A stretch of 14,306 nt of DNA from Bacteroidales bacterium UBA4621. GTDB lineage: Bacteria > Bacteroidota > Bacteroidia > Bacteroidales > Paludibacteraceae. This document shows, piece by piece, positions 6,745 to 13,716 of the stretch; the first letter of the stretch is position 1; every line of letters begins with the position of its first letter. The position numbers and the translations under genes are program-made. Under the pieces are notes generated by a model that ran no database searches, was not told where the DNA came from, and saw nothing but the letters and a program-made list of their open reading frames with translations. The DNA lies in the NCBI GenBank assembly GCA_002387325.1, contig DGIN01000098.1:1-14306 (forward strand), in the 5' to 3' direction.

Positions 6745-8946
6745 ATGAAAAGGATACATTTATGCCTATTGATTAGTATCTTATGTTCGTGGGGATATGC
6801 CCAAACATATACATACTATTTTGATCCTGCAGACTTTTCCATTTCAGAGACTGAAAGTGGTAACATTATCAATTGTCCTTCTGATTTTGAGGTTCAGAGT
6901 AAGCCCTGTACTCCGGTAATGCCTATTTGTCTGAAGAATATATTATTGCCAGATGGTGCGATATTAAAGGGATATAGTGTCAGTCAAAATATCCAAATGT
7001 GGAAATATGGCATTACTTTAGCATCTATGCCTTATGCTGTTCCAACAATGGAAGATGATGCAAATGTAGTCGATAATAATTGTCAGTATGACACACAAAC
7101 CATTTATCCGGATTCTATCGCTAAATTAGTGAATATCTGTACTATTGATGGTTATCAATATGCGACATTTGCAATTTCTCCATTTCTTTATATTCCGGAA
7201 GCGAAACAATTAGGTATAGTACGAAGAGTTATCATTACACTGAATATAGAACAAACATCCACCTCACAGAAACCACAACGGAGATATAGTCAAACAATCA
7301 AACAATTGGTAGATAATCCTAACGATATAAATGCATTCTATACTGCAGAAGATAGTCCTGCTCAAAACAGCATTGAATATCTGATTATTACTTCTAACGA
7401 ACTAAAAGATAGTTTTGAGCCCTTACGTGTTTGGAAATGTCAGAAAGGCGTAAATACTAAAATCGTTACATTGGAAGAAATCAATGCCAAATATACAGGC
7501 AGTACTCCTCAACTGCGTATTAAACAATGCGTGTATGATTATTACAATAAGGGATTGCGTTTTCTTTTGTTAGGTGGTGATGAGACAATCGTACCTATTA
7601 TGCGTGTCCCCGTAGTATATGATACTATAGCCTCTGATATTACACCATGCGATTGGTACTATGGTTGTTTTGGCGGACAATTTGATTGGGATGCCAATGG
7701 AAATGGAATTTATGGTGAATTGGAAGACAAAGTCGATTTTAACTCAAGTATTAGCATATCAAGATTGCCCATTCGTACATCAACACATATGCAATACTAC
7801 ACAAAAAAGTTATTAACGTATGAGCAATCACCTAAAAATGTGAACACAATGCTGTTATGTGCGCAGCAATTATGGACACCTATTGGGGAATATAGCGATG
7901 CTCAAATGAAAAGCGATAATATGTATCAAAATTATGTCGCTCCATATTGGAATGGAAAAGCAACACGATTTTATGATACAGACACCGATTTTCCAGAGGG
8001 AGCAGACTATGACCTGACAAGTGAACATATTAATGAACAAATTAAGAAAGGTTATAATTTTATACATTTTGCATCACATGGAGATCCACGCTACTGGACT
8101 ATTGAAAACGGGAATAAATACTGGATCTATATGGCAGCCCAATTAACAAATTGTCAACAGCCATCAATTATTACCACAATGGCATGCTCCACTAATGCCT
8201 TTGATGATACAACAGAACCTTGCCTAAGTGAGATGTTTATTAGAAACCCTGTAGGTGGAGCTGTGGCATATTGGGGCAGTTCACGTGCAGGATGGGGAAG
8301 TTATGGAACATATTTAGGTCCATCTTTCACATTAGATGCTTGGTTTTATAAAATATTATTTCAAAACACATCGCATCATTTTGCAGAAATTGTAAAGTTA
8401 GCAAAATTAAGAGATGTTCCATATACTCGATATGAAAGTTGTGAACGTTGGTTAATGTGTAGTACCAATGCCATAGGTGATGCTGAATTACCTATTTATA
8501 CTGCAGGTCCATACTATTTCGAGAATGTAGATGTTCTTCAAAGCGATAACACGTTGCAAGTGTCTGTTCCTACAGAAGATTGCACAATTACATTATCTAA
8601 CATAGGGCAAGGCGGTGATTATATGCAAACATACAGCAATGTCTCTACTGCTGATTTTACAGATATTCCCGAATACTGTACATTGGTTATCACAAAGCAC
8701 AACTATGCTCCATACATACAAACCATTGATAATTGCTATATACAAAACGAAACCATTGCACAAGATTTTGTCATAACAGGTTGTAACGAGGTCAATATCG
8801 GCAACAATGTCGTTAATTATGAGCCTGAGGGTAATGTTGTCGTTACGAATACAGGCAATTTGAAAATAACCAATTTCCAAACGGTTAATATCCCTAACGG
8901 CTTTGAAATCAAAAAAGGCGGACAATTATCAATAGATAATAAATAA
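6745..8946 (+). CDS. Gingipain-like C25 family cysteine protease
   Basis: A 733-residue secreted protein starting 9 bp after the S74 gene. Signal peptide about 1-19. Residues about 20-200 resemble the C25 propeptide (PVMPICLKNILLPDGAIL). The catalytic fold begins near residue 211 (EYLIITSNEL), with FLLLGGDETIVPI at 273-285. The catalytic pair is H445 in FASHGD and C481 in TMACSTNAFDD, a gap of 36 residues, close to that in gingipain R. GDAELPIYT (578-586) closes the core as in other C25 enzymes. The C-terminus is a beta-rich tail with NIGNNVV, NVVVTNTGNLKI and FEIKKGGQLSI, not a type A T9SS sorting domain; how it would be exported or anchored is unclear. Cleavage specificity cannot be read. 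PorU, the T9SS sortase of the same family, is usually over 1,000 residues. The gene is more AT-rich than its neighbours. Confidence 0.85.
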   Translation: MKRIHLCLLISILCSWGYAQTYTYYFDPADFSISETESGNIINCPSDFEVQSKPCTPVMPICLKNILLPDGAILKGYSVSQNIQMWKYGITLASMPYAVPTMEDDANVVDNNCQYDTQTIYPDSIAKLVNICTIDGYQYATFAISPFLYIPEAKQLGIVRRVIITLNIEQTSTSQKPQRRYSQTIKQLVDNPNDINAFYTAEDSPAQNSIEYLIITSNELKDSFEPLRVWKCQKGVNTKIVTLEEINAKYTGSTPQLRIKQCVYDYYNKGLRFLLLGGDETIVPIMRVPVVYDTIASDITPCDWYYGCFGGQFDWDANGNGIYGELEDKVDFNSSISISRLPIRTSTHMQYYTKKLLTYEQSPKNVNTMLLCAQQLWTPIGEYSDAQMKSDNMYQNYVAPYWNGKATRFYDTDTDFPEGADYDLTSEHINEQIKKGYNFIHFASHGDPRYWTIENGNKYWIYMAAQLTNCQQPSIITTMACSTNAFDDTTEPCLSEMFIRNPVGGAVAYWGSSRAGWGSYGTYLGPSFTLDAWFYKILFQNTSHHFAEIVKLAKLRDVPYTRYESCERWLMCSTNAIGDAELPIYTAGPYYFENVDVLQSDNTLQVSVPTEDCTITLSNIGQGGDYMQTYSNVSTADFTDIPEYCTLVITKHNYAPYIQTIDNCYIQNETIAQDFVITGCNEVNIGNNVVNYEPEGNVVVTNTGNLKITNFQTVNIPNGFEIKKGGQLSIDNK

Positions 8947-8958
8947 TTTACAAAAAAG

Positions 8959-8990
8959 TTTGTATATGTCTCACAAATAATGTAATTTTG
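8959..8990 (+). promoter_or_regulatory. Promoter for the 9041-10906 gene, inside an inverted repeat
   Basis: TTTG at 8959-8962, a 20-bp spacer and TAATTTTG at 8983-8990 match both consensus elements. The start codon lies 50 bp past the -7 element. Both elements lie almost wholly within the inverted repeat at 8961-9003, so binding or hairpin formation there should affect initiation. Confidence 0.7.
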
Positions 8991-9003
8991 CGAGACATAT
9001 ACA
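8961..9003. repeat. Inverted repeat over a promoter; terminator or operator
   Basis: TGTATATGTCTC (8961-8972) and GAGACATATACA (8992-9003) are perfect 12-bp reverse complements. After one mismatch the stem continues for four pairs (CAAA 8974-8977 with TTTG 8987-8990), leaving a 9-base loop. A T-rich run follows at 9004-9015. It may be a terminator for the protease gene ending at 8946, an operator, or both. The loop is too short for a typical invertible promoter. Confidence 0.6.
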
Positions 9004-9040
9004 TTTTATATTTTTCAAAACCATTTAATTTTATATCATT

Positions 9041-10906
9041 ATGAAAAAGTATTTATATATCCTTTGCGGGCTGATATTCCTGCAAAGTGCGCAGGCGTTC
9101 GATGCTACGGTGTTTCCGACTTTGGCAGGTTTGAGCAGAACGGTTAACTATGAATTTGAGAGTGATAAATGTGCGACTATGTCTCAAACTACCCGAACTA
9201 TACAACCCAATAAGGAAGTTACTATCAACGACAAACAATACCTTGAATTTTCCCAATCTATATATCTTCGTGAAGCGGATAACAAAGTATATTTGTACAG
9301 CGGTCAAGGTACAGAAGATCTTATACTCTATGATTATACGCTCGGCGTAGGAGATGTACTCAAAGGTATTAAAATGCAAGAAACGGCAGAAGGACGGATA
9401 TTTATTTACGATAATGAGACTGCTTTTACCGTTACCCGAATAGAAAACATTACGCTATTAGACGGCAAAGAATACAAAAAATGGACATTCAATAATGGTA
9501 TGGAATATGTAGAAACCATCGGTATGTATGGAGAAAATGTTTGGGCAGGTGATTTCTTTTTACTGATTCAACAGCCTATTCCTGTTTGCTTAATAGGCAA
9601 CCATCTTGTATGTGTCAGCCGCGATGGGCAACTGCTCTACGAAATGCCGCAAGAGAAACAGGAACAACTGCACACCTATTGTCTGTCATCACCGAAAGTC
9701 ATACAGGCGAACCAATGGAATGTACTCGAAATTCAAGCATATATTGATCGTCTCGTTATCTATGAGTTTACGCTGTCTTCCGATACCATTATCAACAACG
9801 TAACCTACACCAAGGTAATGCAACGTGCCACACTTACTTCCAATGCTCCTACGTATGCAGCCGCTATCCGTCAGGAGAATGATAAAGTGTTTGTGTGCCA
9901 CGATAGTAAAGAATACCTTTTGTATGATTTCGGTGTAAAAATAGGAGACGAGATAATGGTTTGGGGCGGATTGGATCATCCGACCACGCTATGCAAGAAC
10001 ATTGTAAAAGATGTGCAAACAACGGCGGACGGGAAACGTGTTTTAAGTGTGGAAATCCAACATAATACAGAGACAGAACCAAAGGATGAAGCACAATGGA
10101 TAGAGGGCGTCGGTTCTACCCATGGGTTGCTATATACAGGCGTTACCTATGTAGGTGGGCCGTTCCATTACCTGCAATGCGCATACACCAATGGTGCACA
10201 AGTGTACAAACGGACAGGCGACACCTTTGCCGAATACGGCTGCGAATACAATAGCGATCATGCCTATTTCCCCGAAGGCAAGGTGTGGTCATATCGTATC
10301 ACCCCACTTTGCACAGAAGGAGAGGTAGAGGCATATATAGAACAAACGAAAGTATCAGGAGCGAAAAACATCAACGGGAGACAATATGTCCTGATAAACG
10401 GCGATACACCTATCCGCGAAGACGGCAAGCAGGTATTTGCTTACGATGATGATAACGATAAGGATGTGCTGATCTATGATTTTGGTCTTGAGGTGGGCGA
10501 TAAAATCACATCTTACGATATGGGCGGCTTCCCTGAAGAATCGACAGTTACGGCTGTGGACTATATCACACTATTGGACGGACGCAAAGCAAAACGTATT
10601 CAGTACGACTACCGTGCGACCGATATTGAATATGTCGGTTCGACCTCCAATGTAGGCATCTTGGCACCACTCTACGGGTATGTATTAGAGCCGTGTGGTC
10701 CCATAGATTTTCTCTGCTGCTCTTACAATGGGCAACCGCTCTACGAGACATCGGAAGGCAGTTGCAATAACATTGACACCAAATTGGAGAATACCTCCGC
10801 TGCCCCGCAAGCCGTCAAGTACTTACAAAACGGACGACTGATGCTGCAACTCGGCGAGAAGTCCTACGATGCCCTCGGGCGACCTGTATCGCTCCAGAAC
10901 GAATGA
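9041..10906 (+). CDS. Secreted protein of three tandem repeats, function unknown
   Basis: A 621-residue protein with a signal peptide (residues 1-19, ends SAQA). It is built of three repeats of about 185-200 residues. Each contains a core such as LILYDYTLGVGD (94-105), YLLYDFGVKIGD (292-303) or VLIYDFGLEVGD (476-487), then a T/L-x-DGK/R turn, a YVE/WIEGVG/YVGS step, and a closing Cys-containing strand before NGQ/DGQ-x-LYE (repeats 1 and 3; NGAQVYK in repeat 2). The C-terminus (YLQNGRLMLQLGEKSYDALG) resembles the short C-terminal tail common on Bacteroidales secreted proteins but lacks a full type A sorting domain. I know no function for it; an extracellular binding or structural role is a guess. 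It has its own promoter. Conserved Cys pairs suggest disulphides. Confidence 0.75.
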   Translation: MKKYLYILCGLIFLQSAQAFDATVFPTLAGLSRTVNYEFESDKCATMSQTTRTIQPNKEVTINDKQYLEFSQSIYLREADNKVYLYSGQGTEDLILYDYTLGVGDVLKGIKMQETAEGRIFIYDNETAFTVTRIENITLLDGKEYKKWTFNNGMEYVETIGMYGENVWAGDFFLLIQQPIPVCLIGNHLVCVSRDGQLLYEMPQEKQEQLHTYCLSSPKVIQANQWNVLEIQAYIDRLVIYEFTLSSDTIINNVTYTKVMQRATLTSNAPTYAAAIRQENDKVFVCHDSKEYLLYDFGVKIGDEIMVWGGLDHPTTLCKNIVKDVQTTADGKRVLSVEIQHNTETEPKDEAQWIEGVGSTHGLLYTGVTYVGGPFHYLQCAYTNGAQVYKRTGDTFAEYGCEYNSDHAYFPEGKVWSYRITPLCTEGEVEAYIEQTKVSGAKNINGRQYVLINGDTPIREDGKQVFAYDDDNDKDVLIYDFGLEVGDKITSYDMGGFPEESTVTAVDYITLLDGRKAKRIQYDYRATDIEYVGSTSNVGILAPLYGYVLEPCGPIDFLCCSYNGQPLYETSEGSCNNIDTKLENTSAAPQAVKYLQNGRLMLQLGEKSYDALGRPVSLQNE

Positions 10907-10920
10907 TACTTGATGTAAGA

Positions 10921-10997
10921 AAATTAATGGTTCAATTATATGGTTAATTATATGTTCCCAAAATAATTAACGCCTAATTAACAGCAATTAACGGAGA
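10921..10997 (+). repeat. Direct repeat copy A, upstream of gtrA
   Basis: About 77 bp that recurs at 11103-11180 with roughly 90% identity. It is rich in TTAATTA/AATTAAC words and contains the shared core ATATGTTCCCA followed by TAATTAACGCCTAATTAAC. It lies in the 283-bp gap before gtrA. No ORF or RNA gene was recognised in it. It may be a duplicated leader or regulatory segment. Confidence 0.6.
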
Positions 10998-11085
10998 ATT
11001 TTTATGATCCTGCGTGATAATTAATGGAGACAACTTTAGTGATCTGCCCAAGCCCCCGACAATATATAGTTGAATAATTTTTGGC

Positions 11086-11093
11086 TATATTTG
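11086..11093 (+). promoter_or_regulatory. Possible -7 element for gtrA
   Basis: TATATTTG fits TAnnTTTG and lies between the two direct repeats, 97 bp before the gtrA start. There is no TTG/TTTG at the proper 20-bp distance upstream, so this promoter is weaker than the others or needs an activator. Confidence 0.4.
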
Positions 11094-11102
11094 TAGCAAA
11101 GA

Positions 11103-11180
11103 AAATGAATGGTTAATTATATGGTTAGTTATATGTTCCCAAAAAATAATTAACGCCTAATTAACGGCAATTAAATGGAG
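11103..11180 (+). repeat. Direct repeat copy B, running into the start of gtrA
   Basis: This is the second copy of the segment at 10921-10997, offset by 182 bp. Its end contains ATGGAGAC (11175-11182), which also occurs at 11024-11031, so the upstream ATG of gtrA belongs to the repeat. As the leader of the gtrA transcript it would be AU-rich and could fold through its TTAATTA/TAATTAA words. Confidence 0.6.
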
Positions 11181-11189
11181 ACCCACAAA

Positions 11190-11645
11190 ATGACTTTCAC
11201 CGAATTAACAGACATCCTGTTTCGCAAGGACACCGACAATATCCTGCTCCAACTCTTCCGCTACTGTTTCGTGGCGGTAGGGGCGTTTATTGTCGATTAC
11301 GGCACATATTTCCTCACTTCCTATGTCATCGGTATTCCCTACCTCGTGGCGGCGTTCCTTGGCTTTGTTACGGGGACGCTGACCAACTATGCCATCGCCA
11401 AGTTTCTCGTCTTCCGCGGCGAACCGAAATCCCGTGCGGGCGAGATAGCGGGTGTCTTTCTCATCGGTGCTATCGGCTTGGTTTTCCTCGAGGCGGGTAT
11501 CTGGTTCTTTACGGAGAAAGTGGGTGTCCATTACCTTGTTTCCAAACTAATCATGACCGTCATTGTCTTTGCTTGGAATTTCCTCGCCCGCAAGTTCTTT
11601 ATGTACTCCAAGCGTTTCAATATTCTCAAGAACCATAAGTCTTGA
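11190..11645 (+). CDS. GtrA-family membrane protein, full length
   Basis: A 151-residue protein of the GtrA family (PF04138), thought to flip or support flipping of polyprenyl-phosphate-linked sugars for O-antigen or other surface glycans. Four membrane segments are visible at about 19-44, 46-68, 88-108 and 115-135. Typical motifs are RYCFVAVGAF at the front, TNYAIAKFLVFR after helix 2, and WNFLARKFFMY at the end. I chose ATG 11190 because it aligns with the start of the paralogue at 3227 (MTFTELTDILFR against MQLNRLIDILFR). ATG 11175, five codons upstream and in frame, lies in a repeat whose other copy has no ATG. The gene stands alone, without the GtrB-type glycosyltransferase often found next to it. 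It may supply the function lost in the truncated copy about 8 kb upstream. Confidence 0.85.
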   Translation: MTFTELTDILFRKDTDNILLQLFRYCFVAVGAFIVDYGTYFLTSYVIGIPYLVAAFLGFVTGTLTNYAIAKFLVFRGEPKSRAGEIAGVFLIGAIGLVFLEAGIWFFTEKVGVHYLVSKLIMTVIVFAWNFLARKFFMYSKRFNILKNHKS

Positions 11646-11709
11646 ACAATAGGCGGAAATGGCATCGAAGTGCCGGCAAAACAAACGTATTGATAGTTCG
11701 GCAAAGCCG

Positions 11710-11747
11710 ATAACGATGCGGAACGCGTTGTCTCCATAAGTGCATAG
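11710..11747. repeat. Intergenic imperfect repeat, copy 1
   Basis: About 38 bp ending in GTCTCCATAAGTGCATAG, matched at 11818-11855 with a 108-bp offset. Similarity extends further left in weaker form (ATAGTT, CGGCA). It lies in the 448-bp gap after gtrA, which holds this pair, a GC-rich hairpin, the queF promoter and leader, and no convincing gene. On the minus strand the 108-bp period is a whole number of codons, but the ORF there is most likely chance. Confidence 0.5.
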
Positions 11748-11817
11748 GGTTTCACTATCTCGCCCAGAGGACCGAACGATTATTTCGTTATAGTTACGGC
11801 ACTCAGTGCGTATTCGT

Positions 11818-11855
11818 TTAACGACGCGGGACGGGTCGTCTCCACAAGTGCATAG
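11818..11855. repeat. Intergenic imperfect repeat, copy 2
   Basis: This is the partner of 11710-11747, ending GTCTCCACAAGTGCATAG. The two share an A-ACGA-GCGG-ACG segment before this block. The differences are scattered substitutions, as expected of an old tandem duplication or a dispersed intergenic repeat family. Confidence 0.5.
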
Positions 11856-11884
11856 CATCGTCATACGGTTTGTGGCAGATCGAC

Positions 11885-11910
11885 CGCGGACGGGGGCGTC
11901 CGCGTCCCCG
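11885..11910. other. GC-rich alternative hairpins
   Basis: CGCGGACG (11885-11892) and CGTCCGCG (11897-11904) form a perfect 8-bp stem around GGGG. A competing stem pairs 11891-11898 with 11903-11910 (seven pairs plus one G-U in RNA). No T-run follows on either strand, so it is not a classical terminator. Its base composition stands out from the flanking sequence. Confidence 0.4.
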
Positions 11911-11979
11911 GAATGGCGTCTGTGTCTATGGAATAATACGCAATTTTGATGCGGTTGCTTTGTCCGTCATAAGGGTGGA

Positions 11980-12011
11980 TTTGTATATATCAGCAAAAAG
12001 CAGTACCTTTG
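11980..12011 (+). promoter_or_regulatory. Promoter of the queuosine operon
   Basis: TTTG at 11980-11983, a 20-bp spacer and TACCTTTG at 12004-12011 are full matches to the Bacteroidota consensus. The queF start is 82 bp past the -7 element, giving a leader of about 75 bases, longer than at the other promoters here. Confidence 0.75.
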
Positions 12012-12021
12012 CATTTGCAAA

Positions 12022-12045
12022 GCGGGGCTATTGTTTTTCCCTCGC
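12022..12045 (+). promoter_or_regulatory. Small hairpin in the queF leader
   Basis: GCGGGG (12022-12027) can pair with CCC (12039-12041) and CGC (12043-12045) around one bulged T, with an 11-base loop. It falls near the 5' end of the predicted transcript. I do not recognise a preQ1-I or preQ1-II riboswitch pattern, so any regulatory role is open. Confidence 0.25.
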
Positions 12046-12093
12046 CGATTTACCAATCAACGGGATCTGCAGGTCTCTTAACCACTGAAAACA

Positions 12094-12567
12094 ATGCGAA
12101 CATCAGAAGAATTGCAAGGCGTAAGCCTATTAGGCGAGAACCGTACCGCATATCCTACGGACTACGCCCCCGAGATGCTGGAGACTTTCGTCAACAAGCA
12201 CCCCGAAAACGAGTATCTTGTTACTTTCAACTGCCCTGAGTTTACGTCTCTTTGTCCGAAGACGGGTCAACCCGATTTTGCCACAATCGTTATTTCATAC
12301 ATTCCGCGTGAACGTATGGTGGAGTCGAAGTCACTCAAACTTTACCTGTTTTCATTCCGCAACCACGGTGATTTCCATGAGGATTGTGTGAACATCATTA
12401 TGAATGATTTGGTCAAATTGATGGAACCGAAATACATTGAGGTAACAGGTATTTTCACTCCGCGGGGCGGTATCAGTATCTATCCGTTTGTCAACTACGC
12501 CGATGCCGGGCATCAAGCCCTCAAACAGCAGCGTCTTTCCTCCCGCTTTGCCGAAGTATTGAAATAA
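12094..12567 (+). CDS. queF: NADPH-dependent preQ0 reductase QueF
   Basis: QueF reduces the nitrile of 7-cyano-7-deazaguanine (preQ0) to the amine preQ1 with two NADPH, the last step before insertion into tRNA by Tgt. This is the short, unimodular type (157 residues). CPEFTSLCPKTGQPDF carries the nucleophile C54 and the proton-donor D61. The QueF motif ESKSLKLYLFSFRNHG begins at E77, and HGDFHE (91-96) supplies the His/Glu pair near the substrate. FTPRGGISIYPF is also typical. The ATG gives the normal family N-terminus (TSEELQGVSLLGENRT). It is the first gene of the operon, 28 bp before queC, and is cytoplasmic. Confidence 0.95.
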   Translation: MRTSEELQGVSLLGENRTAYPTDYAPEMLETFVNKHPENEYLVTFNCPEFTSLCPKTGQPDFATIVISYIPRERMVESKSLKLYLFSFRNHGDFHEDCVNIIMNDLVKLMEPKYIEVTGIFTPRGGISIYPFVNYADAGHQALKQQRLSSRFAEVLK

Positions 12568-12595
12568 TTCATCACTCTTAATTCCCACAAAAAAA

Positions 12596-13246
12596 ATGAA
12601 GGATAGTATTATTGTATTGTCAGGCGGTTTGGATTCGACCACGATGCTATACGAATACAAAGACGAGATTGCGCTGGCACTGAGTTTCAACTACGGCAGC
12701 AACCACAATGATAAAGAACTCTATTTTGCGCGTCTGCACTGCGATCGTCTGGATATACCACACATTATCATTCCGTTGGACTTTATGCGCCTTTATTTCC
12801 ACAGTTCGCTATTAGAGGGAGCGGATGCCATTCCGGATGGCAACTATGACGATGAGAATATGCGTTCCACAGTTGTTCCGTTCCGCAACGGTATTATGCT
12901 GGCTATTGCAGCCGGTATGGCGGAAAGCCGCGGTCTGAAACGTATTATGATGGCTAACCACGCCGGTGACCATGCCATCTACCCCGATTGCCGCCAGTCG
13001 TTTGTGGACGCTATGAATGCGGCGATTAAGGCGGGGACATACGAGGGTATCGAACTGTTCACACCCTACACCAACATCACCAAAGCCGACATCGCCCGCC
13101 ACGGCAAAGCACTCGGTATCGACTATTCCGAGACATGGAGTTGCTATAAAGGCGGCGAGAAACACTGCGGCAAATGCGGGACATGCACCGAGCGTATCGA
13201 AGCCCTCAGAGAAGCAGGGATAGAAGATACCACCGAATATGAATGA
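12596..13246 (+). CDS. queC: 7-cyano-7-deazaguanine synthase QueC
   Basis: QueC uses ATP and ammonia to turn 7-carboxy-7-deazaguanine (the QueE product) into preQ0. The PP-loop SGGLDST lies at residues 9-15, followed by LSFNYGSNH. The central VPFRNGIML and NHAGDHAIYPDCR segments are typical of the family. The zinc site is C183, C191, C194 and C197 (C-x7-C-x2-C-x2-C). The length of 216 residues is usual, and an ATG start just before the PP-loop strand is normal. The gene lies 28 bp after queF and about 90 bp before queD. Confidence 0.95.
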   Translation: MKDSIIVLSGGLDSTTMLYEYKDEIALALSFNYGSNHNDKELYFARLHCDRLDIPHIIIPLDFMRLYFHSSLLEGADAIPDGNYDDENMRSTVVPFRNGIMLAIAAGMAESRGLKRIMMANHAGDHAIYPDCRQSFVDAMNAAIKAGTYEGIELFTPYTNITKADIARHGKALGIDYSETWSCYKGGEKHCGKCGTCTERIEALREAGIEDTTEYE

Positions 13247-13316
13247 CCTCCCCACTCCACATCCAAAGGATGGGTTGTCAGGACGGGCGCAAGAAATCAG
13301 AGAACAAGTATGTTAA
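13239..13316 (+). CDS. Possible 25-codon ORF overlapping the queC stop
   Basis: ATG 13239 overlaps the last eight bases of queC and opens a 25-codon reading (MNDLPTPHPKDGL...EQVC) ending at TAA 13314. The overlap is of the kind used in translational coupling. I recognise no family, and the interval also holds a small CATCC/GGATG hairpin (13260-13272), so it may just be spacer. Confidence 0.15.
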   Translation: MNDLPTPHPKDGLSGRAQEIREQVC

Positions 13317-13338
13317 TTTTTAATTGTTAATTGACAAC

Positions 13339-13677
13339 GTGTATTATGTAGAAAAGCGTTTGGAGATTTCCGCAGCACATAATCTCCGGCTCAGTTACGA
13401 TAGCAAATGCGAGGCGTTGCACGGACACAACTGGATTATTGTAGTCTATTGCAAGGCGCGTGAGTTGAATCAAGACGGTATGGTAACGGATTTTACCCAT
13501 ATCAAACGTGTGGTAAAAAATACGTTTGACCATAAGTATATCAACGAGGTATTGAACGTGAACCCGTCGGCGGAGAATATCGCCCGCTGGATTTGCGACC
13601 ACGTGGAAAACTGCTACAAAGTGAGCGTCCACGAGTCGGAGAACAACTGCGCCATCTATGAGCGAGATGAAAACTAA
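13339..13677 (+). CDS. queD: 6-carboxytetrahydropterin synthase QueD
   Basis: QueD converts dihydroneopterin triphosphate to 6-carboxy-5,6,7,8-tetrahydropterin, the first step specific to queuosine. From the GTG at 13339 the zinc ligands are H14, H28 and H30, and C24 of the CEALHGH motif is the catalytic Cys. DHKYINEV carries the Asp-His pair, and the Glu in HESENNCAIYE should anchor the pterin. No in-frame ATG precedes the core. TTG 13324 gives a longer N-terminus (LIDNV), but VYYVEKRLEIS matches the usual family start, so I chose GTG; a stop codon lies just before TTG. The length is 112 residues. It sits about 90 bp after queC and 39 bp before queE. Confidence 0.9.
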   Translation: MYYVEKRLEISAAHNLRLSYDSKCEALHGHNWIIVVYCKARELNQDGMVTDFTHIKRVVKNTFDHKYINEVLNVNPSAENIARWICDHVENCYKVSVHESENNCAIYERDEN

Positions 13678-13716
13678 CGGATCAACGTATGATTGTCCTC
13701 TAACAAACGTTTCTTT

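Noticed and set aside
6745..8946. PorU, the T9SS sortase, as identity of the C25 protein
   Set aside because: It is too short for PorU, it has a gingipain-type propeptide, and no other T9SS machinery gene is nearby.
8961..9003. Invertible promoter (phase switch)
   Set aside because: The arms are perfect, but only 19 bases separate the 12-bp arms and no recombinase gene is present; a hairpin or operator is more likely.
11547..11864. 105-codon minus-strand ORF with an internal repeat
   Set aside because: It runs into the 3' end of gtrA and its repeat follows from a DNA-level duplication. Kept as a repeat finding, not a gene.
12012..12093. preQ1 riboswitch
   Set aside because: I could not match the leader to the preQ1-I or preQ1-II consensus; only a small hairpin is visible.
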